50,003 bases of DNA from the NCBI GenBank assembly GCA_012032555.1, contig JAAUSR010000036.1:1-50003 (forward strand), given 5' to 3'. This document shows, one piece after another, positions 28,173 through 39,794 of this stretch. Within the stretch, counting starts at the first letter, position 1. Each line of letters begins with the position of its first letter. Position numbers and translations under genes: made by a program. The notes below the pieces were generated by a model. That model worked only from the letters and a program-made list of their open reading frames with translations. It had not been told where the DNA came from and made no database searches. The DNA comes from Thioploca sp. (lineage in GTDB: Bacteria; Pseudomonadota; Gammaproteobacteria; Beggiatoales; Beggiatoaceae).

Positions 28173-28562
28173 CTAAACTCTTCGCCTTTTGGGGGGACGA
28201 CACCCATTATGGGGAATCGGAGTAACATCTGTAATGCTCGTAATTTTAAAACCACTGGCATTGAGAGAACGTACTGCCGATTCACGTCCTGGACCTGGTC
28301 CATTAATCCTCACTTCCAAATTTTTCACCCCAAACTCTTTAACAAGCGTACTAACTTTGTCAGCCGCCACTTGAGCAGCAAAAGGGGTACTTTTACGTGA
28401 ACCACGAAAGCCACTGCCGCCAGCAGTTGCCCATGCTAAAGCATTTCCTTGACGGTCAGTAATAGTAATAATCGTGTTATTAAAAGAAGCATGGATATGT
28501 GCAATACCATCTGTTACATTTTTTTTGACTTTTTTACGTAAACGCGGTGCTGTTTTTGCCAT
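28173..28562 (-). CDS. rpsK: 30S ribosomal protein S11
   Basis: S11 lies on the platform near the Shine-Dalgarno helix. The 129-aa protein shows [37 protein letters not shown] and the C-terminal [15 protein letters not shown]. Second gene of the alpha operon. Confidence 0.98.
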   Translation of the reverse strand: MAKTAPRLRKKVKKNVTDGIAHIHASFNNTIITITDRQGNALAWATAGGSGFRGSRKSTPFAAQVAADKVSTLVKEFGVKNLEVRINGPGPGRESAVRSLNASGFKITSITDVTPIPHNGCRPPKRRRV

Positions 28563-28612
28563 AGTTACTCTATTTTAAAATAATTTATCTACCTAAGCAC
28601 AAGTGAATATCG

Positions 28613-28969
28613 CTATCTTTTGATAATTTTACGGGGACCCTTACGAGTACGTGCATTAGTCCGCGTACGTTGACCATTTACTGGTAACCCACGCCGATGG
28701 CGTATTCCCCGGTAACAACCTAGATCCATTAATCGCTTGATATTCATGGCAACTTCTCTACGCAAGTCGCCTTCAACATTACATTTAGCAACTTCAGCAC
28801 GTAAACTTTCTAATTCTTCTTCTTTTAAATCCTTGACTCGAGTACTGGGGGCAATACCACTGGCTATACAAACTTGCCGTGCCAAAGTAGGGCCAATGCC
28901 ATAAATAGAAGTTAATGCAATTACAGTATGCTTATTGACTGGAATATTAATACCAGCGATACGAGCCAT
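28613..28969 (-). CDS. rpsM: 30S ribosomal protein S13
   Basis: S13 contacts tRNA and the large subunit at the head of the 30S. The 118-aa protein begins [20 protein letters not shown] and ends with the basic tail [14 protein letters not shown]. First gene of the alpha operon, 48 bases after rpmJ. Confidence 0.98.
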   Translation of the reverse strand: MARIAGINIPVNKHTVIALTSIYGIGPTLARQVCIASGIAPSTRVKDLKEEELESLRAEVAKCNVEGDLRREVAMNIKRLMDLGCYRGIRHRRGLPVNGQRTRTNARTRKGPRKIIKR

Positions 28970-29017
28970 AATTTTTTATCCTCAGTGAAACTTTAATTTA
29001 TTTCTTCAAGCTAAAAT

Positions 29018-29131
29018 TCATCCTTGTCGTTGTTTATGCCGTTTTTCAGTACAAATAACTCGAACAACGCCCTTACGTCGAACAATCTTACAATTCCGAC
29101 AAATCTTTTTTACAGAAGCTTTTACTTTCAT
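29018..29131 (-). CDS. rpmJ: 50S ribosomal protein L36
   Basis: This 37-aa gene reads [20 protein letters not shown] and ends HKQRQG. Zinc ligands C11, C14, C27 and H32 are intact, so it is the zinc-bound (C+) form. It sits between secY and rpsM, its standard place. Confidence 0.96.
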   Translation of the reverse strand: MKVKASVKKICRNCKIVRRKGVVRVICTEKRHKQRQG

Positions 29132-29203
29132 AACAGTTACCAGTTATTTTTTAATCGCAGTTTGAGTAACCGCTTAGTGAGTGATACGAACTACTCGTTA
29201 GAT

Positions 29204-30538
29204 TTAGCGTAATAATGAACTTCGTCCCTTTATTAAATTAGCTTTCTTCATCAATCCTTCATATTGATGTGACATCAAATGGGCTTGTACTTGGGACATA
29301 AAATCCATGGTAACCACGACAATAATGAGTAGTGAAGTCCCCCCAAAATAAAAAGGCACATTCCATTGCAAAGTTAAAAATTCTGGCAACAAACACACCC
29401 CGGTGATATAAACAGCACCGGCTAAGGTAAGATGAGACATGACTTTATCAATGTATTCTGCTGTTTGTTTACCTGGTCTCACGCCGGGAATGAAAGCACC
29501 TGATTTTTTTAAATTATCAGCAGTTTCTTTTGGGTTAAATATAATAGCGGTATAAAAGAAACAGAAAAATATAATTGCTATCGCATAAAACATCACATAC
29601 AAAGGTTGACCTGGTGATAAAGTTTGTGATAAATCTTTTAACCAAGTCAAGCCTTCAGCACTACCAAACCACCCACCTAAAGTGGCTGGAAATAAAATAA
29701 TACTTGAGGCAAAGATAGGCGGAATAACACCCGACATATTCAGCTTAAGCGGTAAATGACTACTTTGACCCGCATAAACTTTATTACCAATTTGTCGCTT
29801 AGCGTAATTAACCGTAATACGACGTTGTCCACGCTCAACAAAGACCACGAACCCCGTGACGACTAATACGATTGCAAATAAGAGTAATACTGTCAACGCA
29901 TGCAATTGACCGGTGCGTGCTAATTCTAAAGTACCACCAACCGCTGCTGGCAACCCCGCCACAATTCCCGCGAAAATGATCATGGATATACCATTACCAA
30001 CGCCTCGTTCGGTAATTTGCTCACCTAACCACATTAAAAACAAGGTACCAGCGACTAAACTAACCGCTGCTGTTATTCGAAAAGCAAAACCAGATTCAAT
30101 AACTACATTTTGATTTTCCATAGCAATGGCTACACCGGTGGCCTGAAATGTTGCCAATATGAGGGTACCATAACGCGTATATTGGGTAATTTTGCGCCGT
30201 CCCGTTTCACCTTCTTTCTTGAGTTGTTCTAGTTTGGGTGATACCACAGTCAACAATTGAATAATAATTGATGCTGATATATAAGGCATAATCCCAATGG
30301 CAAAGACGGAGAAACGTTTCAATGCCCCACCGGAAAACATATTAAACATATCTAAAATGGTACCCCGTTGCTGTTCAAACATGCTGGCTAGTGCTGCTGG
30401 ATCAACCCCGGGTACGGGAACAAATGTCCCAATCCGAAAAACAATAATTGCTCCCAATACGAATAGGAGGCGTTGCTTCAGTTCGGTAAGCCGACCGAGT
30501 TTGCTTAACTCACTGACTGTTGTTGTATTGATAACCAC
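29204..30538 (-). CDS. secY: Preprotein translocase channel subunit SecY
   Basis: SecY forms the protein-conducting pore in the inner membrane. The 444-aa sequence has ten predicted hydrophobic helices and the typical [11 protein letters not shown] loop, the pore region [13 protein letters not shown] and the cytoplasmic loop [12 protein letters not shown]. It follows rplO in the spc operon with no gap. Its partner ATPase secA is at 20698. Confidence 0.98.
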   Translation of the reverse strand: MVINTTTVSELSKLGRLTELKQRLLFVLGAIIVFRIGTFVPVPGVDPAALASMFEQQRGTILDMFNMFSGGALKRFSVFAIGIMPYISASIIIQLLTVVSPKLEQLKKEGETGRRKITQYTRYGTLILATFQATGVAIAMENQNVVIESGFAFRITAAVSLVAGTLFLMWLGEQITERGVGNGISMIIFAGIVAGLPAAVGGTLELARTGQLHALTVLLLFAIVLVVTGFVVFVERGQRRITVNYAKRQIGNKVYAGQSSHLPLKLNMSGVIPPIFASSIILFPATLGGWFGSAEGLTWLKDLSQTLSPGQPLYVMFYAIAIIFFCFFYTAIIFNPKETADNLKKSGAFIPGVRPGKQTAEYIDKVMSHLTLAGAVYITGVCLLPEFLTLQWNVPFYFGGTSLLIIVVVTMDFMSQVQAHLMSHQYEGLMKKANLIKGRSSLLR

Positions 30539-30991
30539 TTAATCCTCAATAGAGCCACCTGCTGCTTCTATGGCAGCCCGCGCACCTTTAGTTATTACTA
30601 TCCCTTTAATTTTAACGGGTTGAGTCACTTTTCCTGAAGCAATAATTTTAGCTTGTTTAGCAGCACGTGGAATAATTTTAGCTGCCTTTAAACTCACTAA
30701 ATCAACCACTTGACCAGGTTGAATTCGTTCCAATTCATGTAAACAGACTTGCGCAGTGGCTTGTGCTGTTAACGAGATAAAACCAACTTTAGGCAATCGC
30801 CTTTGTAAGGGCATTTGCCCACCTTCAAAACCGATTTTATGAAATCCGCCGGCTCGGGCACGTTGACCTTTATGTCCACGTCCACAGGTTTTACCTAACC
30901 CTGAACCAATGCCTCGACCCACACGCTTACGTGCTTGTTTGGCACCAGCGGCCGGTTTTAACGTGTTTAAATACATCTTTAAATACATCAT
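30539..30991 (-). CDS. rplO: 50S ribosomal protein L15
   Basis: L15 is a late 50S assembly protein. The core motif [19 protein letters not shown] is intact. The start is unusual: a 12-bp tandem duplication (30966-30989) gives several possible ATGs, reading [16 protein letters not shown]. The ATG at 30991 overlaps the rpmD stop and has GGAAG upstream (150 aa). The ATG at 30976 gives the family-like MYLNTLKP (145 aa). I list the longer form because the ribosome site favours it, without certainty. Confidence 0.93.
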   Translation of the reverse strand: MMYLKMYLNTLKPAAGAKQARKRVGRGIGSGLGKTCGRGHKGQRARAGGFHKIGFEGGQMPLQRRLPKVGFISLTAQATAQVCLHELERIQPGQVVDLVSLKAAKIIPRAAKQAKIIASGKVTQPVKIKGIVITKGARAAIEAAGGSIED

Positions 30992-31170
30992 ATTTCTTCC
31001 ACCTTTAAAAGATAAGCCACCTTATTAACCATCCCTCGTATTGCTGGCGTATCTTCAAGTTCAACCGTATGATGCATTCGTCGCAGTCCCAATCCTGCTA
31101 CACAAGCACGGTGTTTGGGTAAGCGTCCGAATATACTACGTATTTGGGTTATTCTCAGCTTCTTTTTCAT
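30988..31170 (-). CDS. rpmD: 50S ribosomal protein L30
   Basis: The 60-aa protein is the short bacterial L30: [20 protein letters not shown], then [20 protein letters not shown]. It lies three bases after rpsE and its stop overlaps the rplO start. Confidence 0.96.
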   Translation of the reverse strand: MKKKLRITQIRSIFGRLPKHRACVAGLGLRRMHHTVELEDTPAIRGMVNKVAYLLKVEEI

Positions 31171-31173
31171 TGG

Positions 31174-31683
31174 TTAACCTTGAATTTCTTCGACTGTCTT
31201 ACCCCGTTTAGCGGCAATCGTTACCGGATCAGACATATTAGTTAATCCTTTGATAGTCGCACGGACTACATTAATCGGATTAGAATTGCCAATCGTTTTA
31301 GCTAAGACATCGCGTATGCCTAATACTTCAAACACCGCACGCATAGCACCACCCGCAATAATACCCGTTCCTTCTGAAGCCGGTTGCATATAGACCTTTG
31401 CCGCACCATGTTGTGCGGTTACTGGATAATATAAAGTTGCTCCTTGGAGTGGAACGCGTTGCATATTTTTACGTGCACTATCCATCGCTTTTTGAATAGC
31501 GGTAGGGACTTCTCGGGCTTTGCCATAGCCAAATCCAATTTGGCCTTTACCATCACCCACTACCGTCAATGCCGTAAAGCTAAAAATTCGACCACCTTTA
31601 ACGACTTTAGCAACGCGGTTAACCGCAACCAATTTTTCCAATAATTCATCCGTCTTAGTACTTTGTACCTCGTAATTTGCCAT
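31174..31683 (-). CDS. rpsE: 30S ribosomal protein S5
   Basis: S5 helps decoding accuracy and mRNA unwinding. The 169-aa protein has [34 protein letters not shown] and [20 protein letters not shown]. It belongs to the spc operon between rplR and rpmD. Confidence 0.98.
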   Translation of the reverse strand: MANYEVQSTKTDELLEKLVAVNRVAKVVKGGRIFSFTALTVVGDGKGQIGFGYGKAREVPTAIQKAMDSARKNMQRVPLQGATLYYPVTAQHGAAKVYMQPASEGTGIIAGGAMRAVFEVLGIRDVLAKTIGNSNPINVVRATIKGLTNMSDPVTIAAKRGKTVEEIQG

Positions 31684-31742
31684 TTACTCCCTATAACTCT
31701 CTAGTTATTATTTATATTCTATCCATTATGATAAGTGGACCC

Positions 31743-32099
31743 CTAAAAAATCAACCCATTCTCACGTGCTGCTTCAGCCAACGCTTTAATTCGTCCATGG
31801 TATTTAAACCCGGAACGATCAAAGGCAACTTGGGTCACACCAGCTGACCTAGCACCTTCAGCAATCATTTTACCTATCATTGCTGCCGCTTTGATGTTGC
31901 CTCCATAAGTCATTATTTCTTTAAATTCTTTCGTAACGCTTGAAGCACTAGCGAGCACTTGTGAGCCATTGGGAGCAATCAGTTGTGCATAAATATGTTG
32001 TGGCGTTTTATGTACACACAAACGTGGCGTACCCAAGCGCTTAATAATAGCACGACTATGACGTGCACGTCGCAAACGCGCTGTCTTTTTATCTATCAT
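31743..32099 (-). CDS. rplR: 50S ribosomal protein L18
   Basis: L18 binds 5S rRNA together with L5. The 118-aa protein shows [24 protein letters not shown] and [20 protein letters not shown]. It lies between rplF and rpsE. Confidence 0.97.
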   Translation of the reverse strand: MIDKKTARLRRARHSRAIIKRLGTPRLCVHKTPQHIYAQLIAPNGSQVLASASSVTKEFKEIMTYGGNIKAAAMIGKMIAEGARSAGVTQVAFDRSGFKYHGRIKALAEAARENGLIF

Positions 32100-32140
32100 T
32101 CATCTTACCCCTTCAAGTCATTATTTTCACTTGATACATC

Positions 32141-32674
32141 TTATTTCTTTTTAGCTTCCTTCATGATAATCACTTCATTACTATACTTTATCCCCTTACC
32201 TTTATAAGGTTCCGGTGGACGATAACTGCGAATTTTAGCAGCCACTTGTCCCACTTTTTGTTTATCAATGCCTTTAACCACAATCTCAGTTTGAGTAGGT
32301 GATTCTATTGTAATTCCAGGTGGAATATTAAAATTAAGCGGATGAGAAAAACCTAAATTAAGATTAAGCGTACTACCCTGTACTTGGGCACGATACCCTA
32401 CGCCAACTAAAGCCAATTTTTTCTCAAATCCTTGAGTTACGCCTTGTACTAAGTTATTAATTATGGCACGTGTCGTTCCCGCCAAAGCATTCGCTTGAGC
32501 AGATGGATTACGCGGTGTAAAGGTTAAGGTATTACTATCTAATTTCACTTCAACGAGATTATGGATATCATGGTCCAAATCCCCTTTTACACCCTTGACT
32601 TTAAAATATTGCGCTTGTAACTCAACTTCAACACCATGGGGAAGTGTAATTGGATTTTTAGCAACTCTTGACAT
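32141..32674 (-). CDS. rplF: 50S ribosomal protein L6
   Basis: L6 lies at the factor-binding region of the 50S. The 177-aa protein has two L6 repeats, starts [17 protein letters not shown] and ends in the signature [19 protein letters not shown]. The gene is in its usual place in the spc operon. Confidence 0.97.
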   Translation of the reverse strand: MSRVAKNPITLPHGVEVELQAQYFKVKGVKGDLDHDIHNLVEVKLDSNTLTFTPRNPSAQANALAGTTRAIINNLVQGVTQGFEKKLALVGVGYRAQVQGSTLNLNLGFSHPLNFNIPPGITIESPTQTEIVVKGIDKQKVGQVAAKIRSYRPPEPYKGKGIKYSNEVIIMKEAKKK

Positions 32675-32689
32675 TTCAATTTTCCCACC

Positions 32690-33082
32690 TTAAGAGACCA
32701 CACATAACACTTCACCACCATAACCTTCAACTCGCGCCCGGCGGTCCGTCATCAAACCTTTGGAGGTAGAAATAATCGCAATTCCTAATCCTCCCAAGAT
32801 CTTAGGTAATTTTTCTTTGGGCTTATAAATCCGTAAACCCGGCCGACTGACTCGTTTTATTTCCGCGATAACCGCTTTACCTTGGTAATATTTTAAGACA
32901 ATTTCTAATACCGGTTTAATTTCAGTGGAAACACTATAATCCAGAATATAGCCTTCTGCTTTTAGCAATTGGGCAATCGCTAATTTCGTTTTGGAAGCGG
33001 GCATTTTCACTACTTTTTTCCGGGCTGCTTGACCATTACGAACTCGGGTCAACATATCAGCAATCGGATCAGACAAACTCAT
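32690..33082 (-). CDS. rpsH: 30S ribosomal protein S8
   Basis: S8 binds central-domain 16S rRNA and in E. coli represses the spc operon at an rplE-region site. The 130-aa protein begins [20 protein letters not shown] and ends [18 protein letters not shown] plus the EVLCVVS tail. Full length. Confidence 0.98.
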   Translation of the reverse strand: MSLSDPIADMLTRVRNGQAARKKVVKMPASKTKLAIAQLLKAEGYILDYSVSTEIKPVLEIVLKYYQGKAVIAEIKRVSRPGLRIYKPKEKLPKILGGLGIAIISTSKGLMTDRRARVEGYGGEVLCVVS

Positions 33083-33132
33083 GAATAGATATCCTCATTG
33101 GTCAATTGGGGTAAGCATTAAATAATACGCTA

Positions 33133-33438
33133 TTACCAACTGGCTTTAACTAAACCAGGAATAAAACCTTGCATAGCCGATTCACGTAATTTATTCCGGC
33201 TTAAACCAAATTTTCTATAAAAACCGTGTGGTCGTCCCGTTATTTGACAACGTTGACGAATTCGACAGGGGCTAGCGTCACGCGGTAAAGACTGAAATCG
33301 ACGCTGTGCAACCTGTCGCTGTTCCTCGGTAGTAGCCGGAGAAGATAGAATTTGTTTCAATTCGGTTCGCTTAGCTGCGTACTTCTTTACTATCCGTAAC
33401 CGTTTAACCTCTCTATTTATCATAGATGTTTTTGCCAT
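33133..33438 (-). CDS. rpsN: 30S ribosomal protein S14
   Basis: I start at the ATG giving [13 protein letters not shown] (101 aa); an in-frame ATG 45 bases earlier would overlap rplE and adds an unrelated leader. It is the long form without zinc-ligand cysteine pairs. Motifs [19 protein letters not shown] and the [10 protein letters not shown] end are typical. Confidence 0.96.
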   Translation of the reverse strand: MAKTSMINREVKRLRIVKKYAAKRTELKQILSSPATTEEQRQVAQRRFQSLPRDASPCRIRQRCQITGRPHGFYRKFGLSRNKLRESAMQGFIPGLVKASW

Positions 33439-33454
33439 TTTTTCGTTACCTACT

Positions 33455-33994
33455 TTAGTTTCTAAAGGGGAAGTTAAATGCACTTAATAATGCTAAACCT
33501 TCCGCGTCCGTTTTAGCTGTGGTAGTGATGGTAATATCTAAGCCACGAATAGTATCAATTTTATCATAATCAATTTCTGGAAAAATAATTTGCTCACGGA
33601 CACCTAAACTATAATTACCTCTACCATCAAAACCTTTATTGCTAAGCCCTCTAAAATCACGAATTCTTGGAATGGCAATACTAATCAATCGTTCTAAAAA
33701 TTCATACATCCGTTCTCGACGTAAATTAACTTTACAACCAATTGGCCAACCTTGTCGAATTTTAAAGTTCGCAATCGATTTACGCGCATGAGTAACTACC
33801 GGTTTTTGACCGGCTATAGCAGTCATATCTGCTAGAGCTCGCTCAATAATTTTTTTATCACCAACCGCTTCACCTACGCCCATATTTAAAGTAATTTTTG
33901 TTAATTTAGGTACTTGCATGATACTTTCGTAGCTAAAGTTTTGCATCAATTGAGGAACAATTGTTTCACGATAATATGCTTGCAATCTTGCCAT
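33455..33994 (-). CDS. rplE: 50S ribosomal protein L5
   Basis: L5 carries 5S rRNA to the 50S and touches P-site tRNA. The 179-aa protein has [19 protein letters not shown], the P-loop-like [20 protein letters not shown] and [17 protein letters not shown]. It sits between rplX and rpsN. Confidence 0.98.
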   Translation of the reverse strand: MARLQAYYRETIVPQLMQNFSYESIMQVPKLTKITLNMGVGEAVGDKKIIERALADMTAIAGQKPVVTHARKSIANFKIRQGWPIGCKVNLRRERMYEFLERLISIAIPRIRDFRGLSNKGFDGRGNYSLGVREQIIFPEIDYDKIDTIRGLDITITTTAKTDAEGLALLSAFNFPFRN

Positions 33995-34018
33995 TTTTAT
34001 CTTATTCTCTACTCAATT

Positions 34019-34351
34019 TTATCTGGTTAATTTTGGTGATGAAATAATTTCACCATTAGATTTGAAATAACGTACCTTGTTGCCATCTTCTAAAAACTTA
34101 AATCCCACTTTATCCGGCTTTTGGGTCGTTGGATTAAGTAATGCTATATTTGATATATGAATAGGCATTTCCTTTTCAAGAATACCACCAGCCGTACCGC
34201 GCAAGGGGTTCCCCTTGGTATGGCGTTTAACAAGATTAATATTTTCTACCACCACTCGATCAGTGGTCGTATAACGAATGATTTTACCGTGTTTACCTTT
34301 GTCTTTCCCCGCAATCACGATAACTTCATCACCTTTCTTTATTCGTCGCAT
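34019..34351 (-). CDS. rplX: 50S ribosomal protein L24
   Basis: L24 starts 50S assembly. I use the ATG giving [20 protein letters not shown] (110 aa), with AGG eight bases upstream. A TTG at 34381, overlapping the rplN stop, would add ten residues unlike the family. The KOW motif is intact. Confidence 0.93.
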   Translation of the reverse strand: MRRIKKGDEVIVIAGKDKGKHGKIIRYTTTDRVVVENINLVKRHTKGNPLRGTAGGILEKEMPIHISNIALLNPTTQKPDKVGFKFLEDGNKVRYFKSNGEIISSPKLTR

Positions 34352-34377
34352 ATTCTTAACCTGATCTTCAGTAATTA

Positions 34378-34746
34378 TCAAATCACTTCTGGTGCTAAAG
34401 AAATGATTCTCATAAAACGCTCACTACGCAATTCACGAGTCACCGGCCCAAAAATACGAGTACCAATGGGTTGCTGTTGATTATTGAGTAGAACAGCGGC
34501 ATTACTATCAAAACGAATAACCGAGCCGTCTGGTCGTCTAATCCCTTTACGCGTTCTGACGACTACCGCTTCATAAACTTCACCTTTTTTTACCTTACCT
34601 CGTGGAATAGCTTCTTTAATGCTTACTTTTATAATATCACCGATGTTAGCATAGCGGCGGTGTGAACCACCTAATACTTTAATACACATGAGGCGACGAG
34701 CCCCACTATTATCGGCAGCATCTAATATCGATTGCATTTGTATCAT
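34378..34746 (-). CDS. rplN: 50S ribosomal protein L14
   Basis: L14 forms intersubunit bridge B8. The 122-aa protein begins [20 protein letters not shown] and keeps [20 protein letters not shown] and GPVTREL. It lies 105 bp after rpsQ, which is a slightly wide gap for this operon. Confidence 0.98.
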   Translation of the reverse strand: MIQMQSILDAADNSGARRLMCIKVLGGSHRRYANIGDIIKVSIKEAIPRGKVKKGEVYEAVVVRTRKGIRRPDGSVIRFDSNAAVLLNNQQQPIGTRIFGPVTRELRSERFMRIISLAPEVI

Positions 34747-34851
34747 CGCTTAACTCCTAACGACGCCAACAACATGATTTCCCATAAACCGACCATTCTA
34801 ACACTAAAAGAAAATTGTGAAAACTGGTCTATTAGATATTACTTCGCTTTT

Positions 34852-35130
34852 TTAAGTTGCTACCGCTGGGCTAATAATTTTATGTAATCGCCAGGCCTTC
34901 GTTTTAGATAAAGGACGACAAGGTTCAATCATCACGATATCTCCTTCTTGGCATAACTGTTCTTCATCATGAACATGTAACTTCGTTGAACGTTTAATAT
35001 ATTTTCCGTACTTAGGATGTTTAATTTTTCTTTCGACTAAAACGGTAATTGTTTTTTGCATTTTGTTACTCACCACTTGCCCAGTCAAAGTTCGAATGAT
35101 TTTATTAGTAGTTTCGTTGGATTCACTCAT
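34852..35130 (-). CDS. rpsQ: 30S ribosomal protein S17
   Basis: S17 is a primary 16S rRNA-binding protein. The 92-aa protein has [40 protein letters not shown] and [11 protein letters not shown]. Its start overlaps the end of rpmC by eight bases, suggesting translational coupling. It closes the S10 operon. Confidence 0.97.
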   Translation of the reverse strand: MSESNETTNKIIRTLTGQVVSNKMQKTITVLVERKIKHPKYGKYIKRSTKLHVHDEEQLCQEGDIVMIEPCRPLSKTKAWRLHKIISPAVAT

Positions 35131-35326
35131 GCTGTGCTGCTAACCTCTTTTCATTTAAAATCGTTTGTACTCTCGCTATATCACGCCGAATACTTTTTAA
35201 TTGAGTATGTCGACTTAATTGTTCATGGGCTTTTTGCATACGCAAATTAAACTGTTCTCGCAATAACTCCAATAATTGCTGGTTCAGTTCATTAACCGGT
35301 TTTGCTCTTAATTCCTTTGCTTTCAT
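35123..35326 (-). CDS. rpmC: 50S ribosomal protein L29
   Basis: L29 lies at the exit tunnel beside L23. The 67-aa helical protein begins [20 protein letters not shown] and has the usual [11 protein letters not shown] motif. It overlaps both neighbours (rplP upstream by one base, rpsQ downstream). Confidence 0.96.
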   Translation of the reverse strand: MKAKELRAKPVNELNQQLLELLREQFNLRMQKAHEQLSRHTQLKSIRRDIARVQTILNEKRLAAQHE

Positions 35327-35739
35327 TACATCACCATTCGAGTTACAAACTGAGTAGATACCGCTAATTTAGCAGCAGCTAATCTAAAAGCTTCGCGCGC
35401 AATCTCTTCAGAAACACCTTCTATTTCGTATAGTACTCGACCGGGTTGTATTGGAGCAACCCAATATTCGACATTACCTTTACCTTTACCCATTCTCACT
35501 TCCAGCGGTTTTTTGGTAATGGGCTTATCCGGGAAAATCCGAATCCACAATTTTCCCCCTCTTTTTACATAACGAGAAATAGTCCGGCGAGCGGCTTCAA
35601 TTTGACGTGACGTAATATGAGCATGGCCAGTTGATTTTAAACCAAATTCACCAAAACTGACTTTATTACCACGCTGAGCTTGACCCCGATTTCTCCCTTT
35701 CATTTGTTTTCTAAATCTTGTTCGCTTTGGTTGTAACAT
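35326..35739 (-). CDS. rplP: 50S ribosomal protein L16
   Basis: L16 shapes the A-site tRNA-binding region. With the second ATG as start, the protein is 137 aa, the family length: [19 protein letters not shown]. It keeps the [20 protein letters not shown] segment and ends [15 protein letters not shown]. Confidence 0.97.
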   Translation of the reverse strand: MLQPKRTRFRKQMKGRNRGQAQRGNKVSFGEFGLKSTGHAHITSRQIEAARRTISRYVKRGGKLWIRIFPDKPITKKPLEVRMGKGKGNVEYWVAPIQPGRVLYEIEGVSEEIAREAFRLAAAKLAVSTQFVTRMVM

Positions 35740-35789
35740 CACAATAATCCTTTTAATCTAACTGAGACTAAGTTTAGATCAGTTAACGC

Positions 35790-36452
35790 TCACTTTTCTA
35801 ATTTTATGGTTTCTGTGCCTGGTTTACCCAGAACTTCACCCTTAAATATCCATACTTTAACGCCAATTACGCCATAAGTAGTATTAGCTTCAGCAAAACC
35901 ATAATCAATATCAGCACGTAAGGTATGTAAAGGAACGCGGCCTTCTCGATACCATTCTTGACGTGCAATCTCAGCACCATTGAGGCGACCACTCACATTA
36001 ATACGAATACCTTGTGCCCCTAAGCGCATTGCATTACCTACCGCGCGTTTCATTGCCCGCCTAAACATAATACGGCGTTCGAGTTGTTGTGCAATACTGA
36101 CGGCGACTAAGTAGGCGTCCAATTCCGGTTTACGAATTTCTTCGACACTGATGTGTACTGGAATACCCATCATTTCAGAAATTTGTTTCCGCAAGCTATC
36201 AATATCTTCCCCCTTTTTGCCAATGACAATGCCGGGGCGGGCAGTGTGAATAATAATGCGGGCGTTACGTGCTGGCCTTTCAATACGAACTTCACTGACA
36301 GAGGCTTGAGCCAGCTTATTTTTAATAAATTCTCTTACTTTTAGATCGGTATTCAGATAGGTTGCGTAGTCTTTATTCCCCGCATACCACTTGGATGACC
36401 AGTCTCTAATAATTCCTAAGCGCAAACCGGTTGGATGTACTTTTTGACCCAT
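35790..36452 (-). CDS. rpsC: 30S ribosomal protein S3
   Basis: S3 forms part of the mRNA entry channel. The 220-aa protein has [20 protein letters not shown], the KH motif [20 protein letters not shown] and [20 protein letters not shown]. It lies between rplV and rplP. Confidence 0.98.
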   Translation of the reverse strand: MGQKVHPTGLRLGIIRDWSSKWYAGNKDYATYLNTDLKVREFIKNKLAQASVSEVRIERPARNARIIIHTARPGIVIGKKGEDIDSLRKQISEMMGIPVHISVEEIRKPELDAYLVAVSIAQQLERRIMFRRAMKRAVGNAMRLGAQGIRINVSGRLNGAEIARQEWYREGRVPLHTLRADIDYGFAEANTTYGVIGVKVWIFKGEVLGKPGTETIKLEK

Positions 36453-36463
36453 AATAATTTCTC

Positions 36464-36796
36464 TTAACTATCAGCCACGGTTACAGTAATATGGCTCGTG
36501 CGTTTTAAAATTCGGTTACCACGTCCTTTCGCACGCGCATGCAACCGTTTTATAGTTGGACCTTCATCAACGTATATCGTTGTAATACGTAATTCGTCCA
36601 CATCAGCACCGGCATTATTTTCAGCATTAGCAATCGCAGATTCTAAGGCTTTTTTGATTAAGGTTGCGGCACGTTTATTACTAAACATTAATATATTTAG
36701 TGCTTTTTCAACGGATAATCCCCGAATCTGATCGGCCACTAACCGACACTTTTGAGGTGAAATACGTAGGTATTTATGTTTACTAGAAACTTGCAT
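36464..36796 (-). CDS. rplV: 50S ribosomal protein L22
   Basis: L22 lines the exit tunnel with its long loop. The 110-aa protein shows [20 protein letters not shown], the conserved [13 protein letters not shown] and the loop [19 protein letters not shown]. No loop deletion linked to macrolide resistance is seen. Confidence 0.98.
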   Translation of the reverse strand: MQVSSKHKYLRISPQKCRLVADQIRGLSVEKALNILMFSNKRAATLIKKALESAIANAENNAGADVDELRITTIYVDEGPTIKRLHARAKGRGNRILKRTSHITVTVADS

Positions 36797-36833
36797 TGCA
36801 GTAATTCTTCTTTAAGTTAACTATAACCTCGAA

Positions 36834-37109
36834 CTAACGTTTCGCTTTTTTATCGGCTGCATGTCCTCGGTAGGTACGGGTTAAGACAAATTCGCCTAAT
36901 TTGTGTCCAACCATATTTTCGGTAACCAGTACAGGAATATGTTGACGCCCATTATGAACGGCTATCGTTAACCCGACCATTTCTGGAATGATCATGGAAC
37001 GACGTGACCAAGTTTTTATCGGACGTTTATTACTACTTGCTTGAGCTTCTTCAACTTTTTTAAATAAGTGAAGATCAATAAAAGGACCCTTTTTAACTGA
37101 ACGTGGCAT
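36834..37109 (-). CDS. rpsS: 30S ribosomal protein S19
   Basis: S19 works with S13 in the 30S head. The 91-aa protein starts [20 protein letters not shown] and has [20 protein letters not shown]. Full length and in normal order after rplB. Confidence 0.98.
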   Translation of the reverse strand: MPRSVKKGPFIDLHLFKKVEEAQASSNKRPIKTWSRRSMIIPEMVGLTIAVHNGRQHIPVLVTENMVGHKLGEFVLTRTYRGHAADKKAKR

Positions 37110-37177
37110 AGCTGTTTTTTCGACCCAGAGTTGAATGACTTGCTGTTATCAGGAAAATTTCCTGCTCACCGGTGTTC

Positions 37178-37996
37178 TTAACCCCGACGTATAATCATTT
37201 TAGTGGTGCGTTTATTATGACGCGTTTTGGCACCCTTGGTAGGAAATCCCCAGGGAGTAACGGGGTGACGTCCGCCAGAAGTACGTCCTTCTCCACCACC
37301 ATGGGGATGATCAACCGGGTTCATTGCCACTCCTCGTACCGTTGGTCGTATACCACGTCTTCTCGTTGCCCCAGCTTTACCCAAGGAAATCAGGTTATGT
37401 TCGACATGACCCACTTCACCCAGAGTTGCCCGACAATCAGTCAATACTTTGCGAAGTTCTCCGGAACGTAACCGTAAGGTGGCATGCTGTCCTTCACGCG
37501 CAACTAGTTGTGCTGAAGCACCAGCACTGCGTGCTAATTGAGCACCTTTATTGGGCTTTAATTCAATACAATGAATTAAACTACCCACTGGAATATGACG
37601 TAAAGGCATACAATTTCCTACTTTAATCGGTGCATGAATTCCCGATATAATCGTGTCGCCTTGGCTAATCCCTTTTGGTGCAATCACATAACGACGTTCA
37701 CCATCCGCATAAAGAATTAAGGCAATATGCGCACTTCGATTGGGATCATATTCGATCCGTTCAACTTTAGCGGGAATATCATCCTTATTTCTTTTGAAAT
37801 CAATCAGCCGGTAATGTTGTTTGTGTCCACCACCTTGATGACGAACGGTAATACGTCCCTGATTGTTACGTCCACCGGTCTTGGATTGTTTTTCGAGTAG
37901 CGGCGCATAAGGGGCTCCTTTATAGAGTTCCGGCGTATTGACTTTCACTACAAAACGTCGCCCCGGTGAAGTCGGTTTTGCTTTATACAACGCCAT
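37178..37996 (-). CDS. rplB: 50S ribosomal protein L2
   Basis: L2 is required for subunit joining and peptidyl transfer. The 272-aa protein has [20 protein letters not shown] and the essential histidine-containing [20 protein letters not shown] near the C-terminus. Normal length. Confidence 0.98.
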   Translation of the reverse strand: MALYKAKPTSPGRRFVVKVNTPELYKGAPYAPLLEKQSKTGGRNNQGRITVRHQGGGHKQHYRLIDFKRNKDDIPAKVERIEYDPNRSAHIALILYADGERRYVIAPKGISQGDTIISGIHAPIKVGNCMPLRHIPVGSLIHCIELKPNKGAQLARSAGASAQLVAREGQHATLRLRSGELRKVLTDCRATLGEVGHVEHNLISLGKAGATRRRGIRPTVRGVAMNPVDHPHGGGEGRTSGGRHPVTPWGFPTKGAKTRHNKRTTKMIIRRG

Positions 37997-38041
37997 GATA
38001 TATCCTTATTCTTTTATAAATGACTTGCATTGAAAAAAATA

Positions 38042-38338
38042 TTATTCACTGCCTCTAAAATTAATGTCAAAACCGTCTTGTAATTTTACATAAGCTTTTT
38101 TCCAGTCAGAGCGCTTACCTTTAATACGACCAAAGTTTTTTTGTTTGCCTTTGACTCGGACAGTTTGTACTTGTTCGACTTTAACTTTAAATAGCAATTC
38201 AACCGCTTGTTTAATTTCCAGCTTAGTTGCATTAGGCATCACCTTAAATACAAATTGTCTTTGATTATCAGCGACTCTCAATGCTTTTTCAGAAATATGC
38301 GGTGTTCTTAAAATTTGCATTAACCGTGCTTGATTCAT
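38042..38338 (-). CDS. rplW: 50S ribosomal protein L23
   Basis: L23 docks trigger factor and SRP at the tunnel exit. The 98-aa protein has [20 protein letters not shown] and [20 protein letters not shown]. It overlaps the rplD stop by four bases (ATGA). Confidence 0.97.
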   Translation of the reverse strand: MNQARLMQILRTPHISEKALRVADNQRQFVFKVMPNATKLEIKQAVELLFKVKVEQVQTVRVKGKQKNFGRIKGKRSDWKKAYVKLQDGFDINFRGSE

Positions 38339-38961
38339 GAGGTTAATCTGGCCTCCATCTGCTTTATTGCCGATACAGTCATTAACACTTTGCCAAAGTG
38401 AAGGAGACTGATTGGATCAACTGTTCTGGCTTCACTGACTTGAACATGAGGCAAATTACGAGCAGCTAAAGTCAGGTGTTCATCATTTTCAGCAACCACA
38501 ATTAAGAGTTGTTCTGGTAATTGCAACGCTTTAAGTTGGGCCACTAAAGCTTTGGTTTTGGGTGTTGCAACCGTGAACTGTTCTAATACCAATAAACGAC
38601 CTTGCCTGAGTAATTCTGACAAAATTGAACATAAGGCATGACGATACATTTTTTTATTGACTTTTTGTAAGTAACTCGTTGGTTTAGCTGCGAAAACAAC
38701 ACCACCGCCTCGCCACAAGGGACTGGTCACTGTTCCGGCACGCGCTCTACCCGTACCTTTCTGACGCCACGGCTTATGTCCACTGCCTTTGACTTGCGAA
38801 CGATTTTTTTGCGCACGGGTACCCTGACGAGCAGCCGCCGAATAGGCCGTAATGACTTGATGAATTAACGCCTCATTAAATTTTACTGAAAACACGGCAT
38901 CAGAAGCATGAATAATACCCCCACCGCTGTTTTCTACAGGAGTATGTAGGCTTAGTTCCAT
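38335..38961 (-). CDS. rplD: 50S ribosomal protein L4
   Basis: L4 reaches into the exit tunnel and, in E. coli, represses the S10 operon. The 208-aa protein shows the loop [18 protein letters not shown] and [12 protein letters not shown]. It keeps the usual position between rplC and rplW. No S10 leader structure could be identified with confidence. Confidence 0.97.
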   Translation of the reverse strand: MELSLHTPVENSGGGIIHASDAVFSVKFNEALIHQVITAYSAAARQGTRAQKNRSQVKGSGHKPWRQKGTGRARAGTVTSPLWRGGGVVFAAKPTSYLQKVNKKMYRHALCSILSELLRQGRLLVLEQFTVATPKTKALVAQLKALQLPEQLLIVVAENDEHLTLAARNLPHVQVSEARTVDPISLLHFGKVLMTVSAIKQMEARLTS

Positions 38962-39025
38962 TTTTTTGCTATTCCTACTTAAAGTAAACCGTTAAGAACT
39001 AACCAGTGAAAGGCAATTGGATTGC

Positions 39026-39676
39026 TCATTTCTTACCCTTCACTTTAATTGCGGGGCGGACCACTACGTCATCACCTGGCGCACCTGGTACTGCACCTTT
39101 AATCAGTAATAGATTTCTACCGACATCAACTTGGGCAATTTCAAGGTTGAGTATGGTTCTACGTACATGTCCCATGTGCCCGGCCATTCTTTTACCTTTA
39201 AACACTCGACCGGGAGTTTGATTTTGTCCAATTGAACCCGGGGCACGATGTGATAAAGAATTACCATGTGTCATATCTTGCGTGCTAAAGTGGTGACGTT
39301 TAACTGTGCCCGCAAAGCCTTTTCCTTTAGTCAGTCCGGCAACATCCACTTTCTGGCCGTTGGTAAAAATAGTGACGGTAATTTGGCTACCTACTTGAAT
39401 ATCTTTTGCTTCTGCTTCATTTAAACGGAATTCCCATAAACCCCGTCCCGCATCTAATTTTGACTTCGCAAAATGACCACTTTGTGGCTTATTAACGCGG
39501 ATAAGGCGACGACTTCCGCAGGTCACTTGGATAGCACGGTAACCCTCATTTTCAGGTGTTTTTAATTGAGTGACACGATTAGGTGGTGCCTCGACTACTG
39601 TCACCGGGATAGAAGTTCCCGCTTCTGTAAACATCCGGGTCATTCCCCGTTTGCGACCGATAATTCCCAGAGCCAT
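39026..39676 (-). CDS. rplC: 50S ribosomal protein L3
   Basis: L3 starts 50S assembly. The 216-aa protein has [20 protein letters not shown], the deep loop [20 protein letters not shown] and [19 protein letters not shown]. The conserved glutamine methylated by PrmB in enterics is present (the GQNQTPG segment). A 118-bp gap with a heptamer repeat separates it from rpsJ. Confidence 0.98.
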   Translation of the reverse strand: MALGIIGRKRGMTRMFTEAGTSIPVTVVEAPPNRVTQLKTPENEGYRAIQVTCGSRRLIRVNKPQSGHFAKSKLDAGRGLWEFRLNEAEAKDIQVGSQITVTIFTNGQKVDVAGLTKGKGFAGTVKRHHFSTQDMTHGNSLSHRAPGSIGQNQTPGRVFKGKRMAGHMGHVRRTILNLEIAQVDVGRNLLLIKGAVPGAPGDDVVVRPAIKVKGKK

Positions 39677-39694
39677 GTTATTAAACCTCTTGTT

Positions 39695-39719
39695 CAGTTA
39701 TCAGTTATCAGTTATCAGT
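39695..39719. repeat. Heptanucleotide tandem repeat between rpsJ and rplC
   Basis: cagttat occurs three times in a row (39695, 39702, 39709), followed by cagt. Such ctgataa-type heptamers are frequent in repeat-rich genomes. It is transcribed with the S10 operon, where such a spacer is unusual. Confidence 0.85.
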
Positions 39720-39794
39720 CATTGACAATGACTTAACAATGACCTACTGATTAAGCTGTGCTGTAAATAGCCTAAGCTTACTGATTAAACTGTG

